From: Achromobacter sp. UMC46 | GTDB taxonomy: Bacteria > Pseudomonadota > Gammaproteobacteria > Burkholderiales > Burkholderiaceae_B | Direction of reading: 5' to 3' | Assembly: GCF_014170335.1 (NCBI RefSeq) | Contig: NZ_LZZS01000009.1 | Location: 1 to 38,032, forward strand | Length of the DNA: 38,032 nt | In this document: piece after piece, positions 33,910 through 38,032 of the stretch | Layout: each line of letters starts with the position of its first letter | Numbering within the stretch: the stretch's first letter is position 1 | The notes under the pieces: model-generated | What the model was told of the DNA's origin: nothing | Database searches by the model: none | The model's input: only the letters and a program-made list of their open reading frames with translations | Made by a program: the position numbers and the translations under genes

Positions 33910-35427
33910 ATGCATCTCGACCGTATCCGCCACCCTGGGTTGCGCGCCAAGATCACTTCCGCCGATCAGGCGGCATTGCTGGTCCAGGACGGCATGACCG
34001 TCGGAATGAGCGGTTTCACGCGCGCCGGGGACTGTAAGTCCGTGCCGGCGGCGCTGGCTGCCCGGGCCGGGCGCGAGCCGCTGTCGATCACGCTGATCAC
34101 CGGCGCCTCGCTGGGCCACGATACCGACAAGATGCTGGCCCAGGCGAACGCGCTGGCGCGCCGCATGCCGTTCCAGGTCGACACCACGTTGCGCCGCAAG
34201 ATCAACCAGGGCGAAATCGCCTTCATCGACCAGCACCTGTCCGAAACCGTCGAACAGCTGCGCGCCGGCCACATCGGGCCGATCAATGTCGCCATCATCG
34301 AGGCGGCCGCAATCACGGAATCGGGCGCGATCGTGCCGACGATGTCGGTGGGGAACTCGGCCTCGTTCGCGCAGCAGGCCGACAAGATCATCATCGAATT
34401 GAACGTGGGCGTGCCCGCTGCCATCGAAGGCCTGCACGACATCTATGTGCCCGCCGACCGTCCCGCGCGCCAGCCGATCGGCCTGGTGTCGGTGGACCAG
34501 CGCATCGGCCAGCCCTTCATTGAAGTGGATCCCGCCAAGATCGCCGCCATCGTCATCACGCACGAGCCGGACAGCCCGTCCAACGCCTTGCCGCCCGACG
34601 ACGACACCAACGCCATCGCCAGCCATATCAACACGTTCCTGCGCGGCGAAGTCGACGCGGGCCGGCTGACCAACGCCTTGCTGCCGTTGCAGGCTGGCAT
34701 CGGCACTATCGCCAACGCCGTGCTGCACGGCTTCGAATCGTCGGATTTCGAGAATCTGACGATGTACTCCGAAGTGCTGCAAGACAGCGCCATCGAACTG
34801 CTGGACCAGGGCAAGCTCGCGTTCGCATCGGCGTCCTCCATCACGGTGTCCAAGCCCGTGTACGACAAGATCCTGGCCAACATCGAGCACTATCGCGAAC
34901 GCATCGTGCTGCGCCCACAGGAAATCAGCAATGCGCCAGAAATCGTCCGCCGACTGGGCATCATCGGCATCAATACGGCGCTGGAATTCGATATCTACGG
35001 AAACGTGAACTCGACCCATGTGGGCGGCACGCACATGATGAACGGCATCGGTGGCTCGGGCGATTTCGCGCGCAACGCCCATCTGGCGATCTTCGTGTCC
35101 AAGTCGATGGCCAAGAACGGCGACATCTCCAGCGTAGTCCCGATGGTGTCCCACGTGGACCACACGGAGCACGACGTCGATGTGCTGGTGACGGAATGCG
35201 GCCTGGCCGACCTGCGCGGCCTGGCGCCGCGCGAACGTGCGCGCGCCATCATCCAGCATTGCGTGCACCCGTCCTACCGCGATGCCTTGCAGGACTATTT
35301 CGACCGCGCCTGCCAGCGCGGCGGCCAGACGCCCCATTTGCTGGAAGAGGCATTCTCCTGGCACCAGCGCTTCAATGAAACGGATTCGATGCAGCCGGTG
35401 GAATCGCCCGCGCGCAAAGTGGCCTGA
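33910..35427 (+). CDS. Acetyl-CoA hydrolase / succinyl-CoA:acetate CoA-transferase family protein
   Basis: A 505-residue class I CoA-transferase of the Cat1/AarC/Ach1 group. The N-terminus MHLDRIRHPGLRAKITSADQ and DGMTVGMSGFTRAGDCKSVP are typical. The glycine loop QAGIGTIAN is at 261-269, and the catalytic Glu is E288 in MYSEVLQD. The GGSGDFARNAHL region near 455 completes the CoA site. It moves CoA between succinate and acetate or hydrolyses acetyl-CoA, helping balance acetate and CoA pools. The ATG at 33910 has GGAGA 4 nt upstream and begins the conserved N-terminus; the frame extends to 33703 without family similarity. A perfect terminator follows. The LysR at 32735 is the likely regulator. 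Confidence 0.93.
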   Translation: MHLDRIRHPGLRAKITSADQAALLVQDGMTVGMSGFTRAGDCKSVPAALAARAGREPLSITLITGASLGHDTDKMLAQANALARRMPFQVDTTLRRKINQGEIAFIDQHLSETVEQLRAGHIGPINVAIIEAAAITESGAIVPTMSVGNSASFAQQADKIIIELNVGVPAAIEGLHDIYVPADRPARQPIGLVSVDQRIGQPFIEVDPAKIAAIVITHEPDSPSNALPPDDDTNAIASHINTFLRGEVDAGRLTNALLPLQAGIGTIANAVLHGFESSDFENLTMYSEVLQDSAIELLDQGKLAFASASSITVSKPVYDKILANIEHYRERIVLRPQEISNAPEIVRRLGIIGINTALEFDIYGNVNSTHVGGTHMMNGIGGSGDFARNAHLAIFVSKSMAKNGDISSVVPMVSHVDHTEHDVDVLVTECGLADLRGLAPRERARAIIQHCVHPSYRDALQDYFDRACQRGGQTPHLLEEAFSWHQRFNETDSMQPVESPARKVA

Positions 35428-35534
35428 CGGCACGCAACGTTGACTGCCTTCGTCGCGGCGTCCGCCAGGCTAGTCGAGCGAAGCGAATCCTGGTCTGCCG
35501 GGAGTGCTCCCGCCGGGCGCCGTGTTTGGGTAGA

Positions 35535-35568
35535 GGTAAAGCAGCGAAAGCTGCTTTACCTTTTTTTT
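35535..35568 (+). terminator. Rho-independent terminator of the CoA-transferase gene
   Basis: GGTAAAGCAGC (35535-35545), GAAA tetraloop, GCTGCTTTACC (35550-35560), then eight T (35561-35568). An 11-bp perfect stem with a GNRA loop. The right arm and T tract overlap the 3' end of the convergent LysR gene, whose TAA stop (35558-35556) lies in the stem and whose last Lys-Lys-Arg codons are the T tract read in reverse. Confidence 0.95.
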
Positions 35569-36509
35569 CGCCCCGGCTCCGCGGATAGGGCGTCCGGTTC
35601 GGGCGGCATGGTGACGAGGGCGCAACGGGATAGCTCCAGTTCGTCGCGCAGCCATTGCTTCAAGGCCACCAGCGGCGCCCAATCCCTCAGGCTTGGCGGA
35701 TAGACCAGATGGTAGGTCTGCGCCTGTTCATATTGCACGCTCATGGGCGATATCCGCACCAGGCGGCCGGCGCACAGGGCATCCGCGGCCAGCAACTCGC
35801 GGCCCAGCGTAATGCCCAGGCCTTGTTCGGCCGCCTGCAGCATCATCCCTGCGTCGTTGAAGGTGGCCACCGGCATGACCGGCGTGCGCAGGCCTGCGGC
35901 ATTGAACCAGTGCTGCCACATTTCGCGTTCGCCCAGCAACGGCTGGCGGGCCAGCGTCTCGGGGGAATGGTTTTCCAGCTTTGCCGCCGTCTCGGGCGAG
36001 GCCAGCGCGATCAGCGGCAGCGGCATGTCGAACAGGGGCTCGGATTCCACGCCCGCCCAAGGCCCGCGGCCAAACCGCAGCGCGGCATGAAAGCCGTCAC
36101 GCACCAGATCCACGACTTGCTGAGAGGTCTCGATCTCCAGCGACAGTCCCGGATTCCGAACCCGCCACCGCGCCATGCGGGGCAGCAGCCAGCGCTGCGC
36201 GAAAGACGGCAGCACGGATACGCGAAGTCGCTGTTCGCTGCCCGTCGCCGCGGCCGCCGCCGCCATCACGCCTTCATCCAGCACGGCGAGCGCGCTTTGC
36301 ACGCTGCACAGGAGCGCCGCACCCGCACTATTCAAGACAATGCCGCGCCCGCTGCGTTCAAACAGCGGAAAGCCCAACTGTTCCTCCAGCCCCTTTATCT
36401 GTTGGCTGACCGCACTATGCGTCAGGTGCAGCCGGTCGGCCGCCGCGCGCAAATTCTGCAACTCGGCGACGGCGCGGAAAGCGGGCAGGGTATTCAAAGG
36501 TAGACGCAT
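35556..36509 (-). CDS. LysR family transcriptional regulator (GcvA-like)
   Basis: A 317-residue LysR of the GcvA/AmpR-like branch. The opening MRLPLNTLPAFRAVAELQNL then AAADRLHLTHSAVSQQIKGLEEQLGFPLF is characteristic. The effector domain (about 93-300) contains PSFAQRWLLPRMARW and GLGITLGRELLA, typical of this branch. The C-terminus ends inside the terminator of the convergent gene. It is divergent from the small DUF1127-like gene, with a nested inverted repeat at 36531-36563 just upstream of its start, so autoregulation and control of that neighbour are likely. The effector is unknown. Confidence 0.92.
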   Translation of the reverse strand: MRLPLNTLPAFRAVAELQNLRAAADRLHLTHSAVSQQIKGLEEQLGFPLFERSGRGIVLNSAGAALLCSVQSALAVLDEGVMAAAAAATGSEQRLRVSVLPSFAQRWLLPRMARWRVRNPGLSLEIETSQQVVDLVRDGFHAALRFGRGPWAGVESEPLFDMPLPLIALASPETAAKLENHSPETLARQPLLGEREMWQHWFNAAGLRTPVMPVATFNDAGMMLQAAEQGLGITLGRELLAADALCAGRLVRISPMSVQYEQAQTYHLVYPPSLRDWAPLVALKQWLRDELELSRCALVTMPPEPDALSAEPGRKKR

Positions 36510-36530
36510 GGAATTTCATGAGGCAATCGA

Positions 36531-36563
36531 TTTTGGTTAGCATAGCTGACCAATACACCAAAA
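36531..36563. promoter_or_regulatory. Nested inverted repeats, candidate LysR operator
   Basis: GGTTAGC (36535-36541) and GCTGACC (36545-36551) pair with one mismatch around ATA. An outer pair TTTTGGT (36531-36537) and ACCAAAA (36557-36563) is perfect. The site is 22 nt upstream of the lysR start codon and in front of the small rightward gene. The composition suits a T-N11-A type LysR recognition site. Confidence 0.5.
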
Positions 36564-36644
36564 ACAATTCGATTTTCACCGGCAGGTTGGGCGACTACGC
36601 TTACCAAAACGTCCTAAATCCAGGAACCCATCCAGGAGCCCATC

Positions 36645-36983
36645 ATGTCTGCCCAAACCTGCACGTCCCCCGGCCCCTCCTTCTTGCCGTCACGGCAGCC
36701 TGTTCAACCCACGTTGGCGCCGTTGTCCGCCAGCATCGCCGCACAAGCCGAGAGCCCGCAAAACGCAAATCAGGAACACGACGCGGATCGGTACAAAGGC
36801 TGGCTGGGCAAGCTTTGGGCCGCATACCGCAAGCGTCGCGCCGAATCCCAGTTGCGCAACCTCGCCAGAGACATGGATCCGCATATTCTGCAAGATGTGG
36901 GGGCGCCCAACTGGCTCGTCAACGAAACCACCATGCAACGCGACCTGGCGCGCCTGAAGCACACGGATTACATGCGCTGGTAG
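36645..36983 (+). CDS. Small DUF1127-like protein
   Basis: A 112-residue protein. The first 48 residues are low-complexity (Pro/Ser/Gln/Ala). The C-terminal half reads YKGWLGKLWAAYRKRRAESQ then LRNLARDMDPHILQDVGAPNWLVNE. The arginine-rich helix followed by L-x-x-L-x-x-x-L-x-D-I/V-G resembles DUF1127 (YjiS-like) proteins, small RNA-binding-like regulators of phosphate, arginine or stress metabolism in proteobacteria. AGGAG lies about 8 nt before the ATG. It is divergent from a GcvA-like LysR that likely controls it. The assignment is by pattern only and the N-terminal extension is longer than usual. Confidence 0.75.
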   Translation: MSAQTCTSPGPSFLPSRQPVQPTLAPLSASIAAQAESPQNANQEHDADRYKGWLGKLWAAYRKRRAESQLRNLARDMDPHILQDVGAPNWLVNETTMQRDLARLKHTDYMRW

Positions 36984-37017
36984 CCGTTCGCCGAGCGTAG
37001 GGCGCATGGTGCAGCAG

Positions 37018-37051
37018 GCGCCGGTCCTTCCCAGGGAAGGACCGGCGCTTT
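37018..37051 (+). terminator. Terminator-like hairpin after the DUF1127-like gene
   Basis: GCGCCGGTCCTTCCC (37018-37032) and GGGAAGGACCGGCGC (37034-37048) are fully complementary with one base between, giving a stem of about 13 bp with a CCAGG-type loop. It is followed by TTTCGCTTT, a weak T tract. It probably ends the small gene's transcript and insulates it from the rRNA region. Confidence 0.75.
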
Positions 37052-37078
37052 CGCTTTGTGGGGGCTGAGCAATCGCCG

Positions 37079-37144
37079 TCTCTCTATATAGAGGGCAAGG
37101 CAGGGGAAAGAGGGCGCACCAAGATGCCTATATATATAGAGAGA
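37079..37144. repeat. Pair of AT-rich palindromes upstream of the rRNA promoters
   Basis: CTCTATATAGAG (37082-37093) and CTATATATATAG (37128-37139) are each perfect 12-bp palindromes. In addition TCTCTCTATATA (37079-37090) and TATATAGAGAGA (37133-37144) are a perfect inverted pair 42 nt apart. They stand out in GC-rich sequence between the terminator and the first rrn promoter. Function unknown: a dimeric regulator site, a cruciform or an upstream activating region are possible. Confidence 0.6.
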
Positions 37145-37198
37145 GGCCAAATCCATGCGCTCGCCTGCGGAAAAAAGGGAAGTCTTTGCTTCCGGCAC

Positions 37199-37226
37199 AT
37201 GACAGCCCGAAAACTTGTGCTATAGT
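37199..37226 (+). promoter_or_regulatory. Promoter 1 of the rRNA leader region
   Basis: ATGACA (37199-37204), 16-nt spacer, TATAGT (37221-37226), preceded by the same TGTGC context as the next two promoters. A GGGTAACCC palindrome lies at 37305-37313. It is the most upstream of the candidate rRNA start sites. Confidence 0.65.
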
Positions 37227-37393
37227 CTCGCTCCTTCGCAGTTCAGACAGTTTTTGAACCGCGGGGCCAGGCAAGCACAACAGGCAAGGCAAGGTGAAAA
37301 CCCGGGGTAACCCAGCCAAGTCTGCCGCGACGGGTTCAGGAATGAGCGCCCAGCGGTTGTTGCAAGGATTGACGCAAATCAGGCAAAAGCCAG

Positions 37394-37423
37394 TTGCACA
37401 ATCTGCAAAAATCGTGCTATAGT
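37394..37423 (+). promoter_or_regulatory. Promoter 2 of the rRNA leader region
   Basis: TTGCAC (37394-37399), 18-nt spacer, TATAGT (37418-37423). It is one copy of a repeated unit beginning GCAAATCAGGCAAAAGCC. GGGTTTACCC follows at 37452-37461, 28 nt beyond the -10. Confidence 0.65.
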
Positions 37424-37566
37424 CTTGGGCTTGGCTGGTGATAAGAGTTCAGGGTTTACCCGGATCGAATTGCTAGCCACCTGAAGTAGTAACCAACCCC
37501 TGAAATTCAGGGCCGCCGCGAAAGCGGCGGGGTTGCAAGATAGGATGCAAGTCAGGCAAAAGCCGG

Positions 37567-37596
37567 TTGCATAATCTGCAAAAGTTGTGTTATAGT
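37567..37596 (+). promoter_or_regulatory. Promoter 3 of the rRNA leader region
   Basis: TTGCAT (37567-37572), 18-nt spacer, TATAGT (37591-37596). It is the second copy of the repeated unit, 173 bp downstream of promoter 2. The perfect palindrome AGGGTTAACCCT follows at 37624-37635, 27 nt beyond the -10. Confidence 0.65.
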
Positions 37597-37731
37597 TTCA
37601 GGCTTGGCAGTTGCCGAAAACTTAGGGTTAACCCTGATGGGTTGTTCTGATGTTTCGATAGCTGCTAAAGAAAGCAGACCTGAAGGGGTCGCAAGCAAGA
37701 AAGCAGGGGCGCGAAAGCGAACGACGCTGAC

Positions 37732-37760
37732 TTGACAAGCGATAAAAACTCCTTCATAAT
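37732..37760 (+). promoter_or_regulatory. Main rRNA operon promoter
   Basis: TTGACA (37732-37737), 17-nt spacer, CATAAT (37755-37760): the best consensus promoter in the window. It stands about 100 nt before boxA, as expected for the principal rrn promoter nearest the 16S gene. Confidence 0.88.
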
Positions 37761-37857
37761 CTCACCTCTCTGCTGCTGAAAACGGCAAGCGACGCAAAGC
37801 GAAAGCAGCGCGAAGCTGGCGGGTTCAGCGAAATGGCAGTGAAGAATTTAGCAGTAC

Positions 37858-37869
37858 CGCTCTTTAACA
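37858..37869 (+). promoter_or_regulatory. rRNA boxA antitermination site
   Basis: CGCTCTTTAACA matches the bacterial rRNA boxA (TGCTCTTTAACA) at 11 of 12 positions. It recruits NusB/NusE and associated factors so that polymerase can read through the rRNA operon. Its presence identifies the right edge as an rrn leader. Confidence 0.92.
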
Positions 37870-37887
37870 ATTAAACAACCGATAAGT

Positions 37888-37971
37888 GTGGGCGCTTGAT
37901 GCGATGCACTGTGATTAGGTTAGGCGTTAAACCCTGACCTCTTCACAAGCACAATGAAATCAAGTGCTCAC
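37888..37971 (+). other. 16S rRNA leader with long-range stem (16S gene outside window)
   Basis: In the leader transcript, 37888-37900 can pair with 37959-37971 over 13 positions, including GGGCGCTTGAT with ATCAAGTGCTC through two G-U pairs. Such leader stems guide RNase III processing and 30S assembly. The 16S 5' sequence (AGAGTTTGATCCTGG) is not reached before 38032. Confidence 0.6.
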
Positions 37972-38032
37972 TAGAAGTGAAGTACCTTAGACGTCAAGTT
38001 TAAGAACATACCTCACTTCCTTTGAGTAGCGA

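Larger units (their letters stand above)
37361..37640 (+). repeat. Imperfect tandem repeat of a promoter unit
   Basis: Two copies of a roughly 75-nt unit, starting near 37361 and 37535, share GCAAG-, TCAGGCAAAAGCC, GTTGCA, AATCTGCAAAA, TATAGT and GGCTTGGC blocks at the same spacing, with scattered substitutions. The copies are about 173 bp apart. A shorter, more diverged relative surrounds promoter 1. Duplication of rRNA promoters is the likely origin. Confidence 0.7.

Noticed and set aside
33781..35433. 550-codon open frame on the minus strand opposite the CoA-transferase gene
   Set aside because: Shadow of a strongly conserved enzyme; composition is biased and it has no recognisable domain.
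37128..37319. 63-codon minus-strand frame over the first rRNA promoter
   Set aside because: It overlaps promoter and palindromic elements and has no gene-like features.
37980..38032. 16S rRNA gene start inside the window
   Set aside because: The conserved AGAGTTTGATCCTGG start is not reached; only leader sequence is present.

Overview
The window is GC-rich chromosomal DNA from a betaproteobacterium. Family Alcaligenaceae (Achromobacter or Bordetella-like) fits best. Evidence: the codon bias, the LivM-LivG fusion, the many short-spaced catabolic operons with LysR/GntR/AraC regulators, and an rRNA leader at the right edge with a strong TTGACA-17-CATAAT promoter and a boxA of the CTCTTTAACAATTA type. 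The genus is inferred from style and memory, not from a search. No transposase, integrase, phage gene, tRNA or CRISPR array is visible. The 16S gene itself begins just beyond the right edge.

Region by region. (1) 1-1681: an ECF sigma factor with its RskA-like anti-sigma factor (cut by the left edge), then a divergent thiopurine methyltransferase. (2) 1757-17487: a large catabolic block of fifteen genes in four transcription units. Leftward runs a Liv-type ABC importer operon (livK, livH, livMG fusion, livF) that continues into a quinone oxidoreductase-like MDR and an SDR. Rightward from the same intergenic region runs SDR, lambda-crystallin/L-gulonate-dehydrogenase-like protein, BKACE. Then come gntR-gldA (leftward) and, divergent from them, a split transketolase, an AroE-like dehydrogenase and a GMC oxidoreductase. 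Three near-identical 13-bp palindromes (ATATATCATATAT) lie at livK, at the SDR and at the transketolase/gntR divergon. This strongly suggests one GntR-controlled regulon for uptake and breakdown of an unidentified, probably polyhydroxylated or branched carboxylic substrate. It is the best candidate for an undescribed system here.

(3) 17501-23603: a strong bidirectional terminator, then a leftward Pot-type ABC operon (binding protein, ATPase, two permeases) ending in a proline-racemase-family enzyme. The second catalytic Cys of that enzyme is Gly. A divergent GlxA/AraC-type activator probably controls the operon. (4) 23627-28462: a GST, a soluble double-PAS chemoreceptor, DUF1653, a DEDDh exonuclease, a MazG-like pyrophosphohydrolase, an ABM monooxygenase-like protein and a small membrane protein. 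(5) 28851-30073: two unrecognised secreted proteins separated by a UUCG hairpin. (6) 30104-36983: a large MscS-family channel, a LysR divergent from an acetyl-CoA hydrolase/succinate-CoA transferase, and a second LysR divergent from a small DUF1127-like protein. (7) 36984-38032: no genes. It holds a terminator, a pair of AT-rich palindromes, three repeated TATAGT promoters each followed by a GGGTTWACCC-like palindrome, the main rrn promoter, boxA and the 16S leader.
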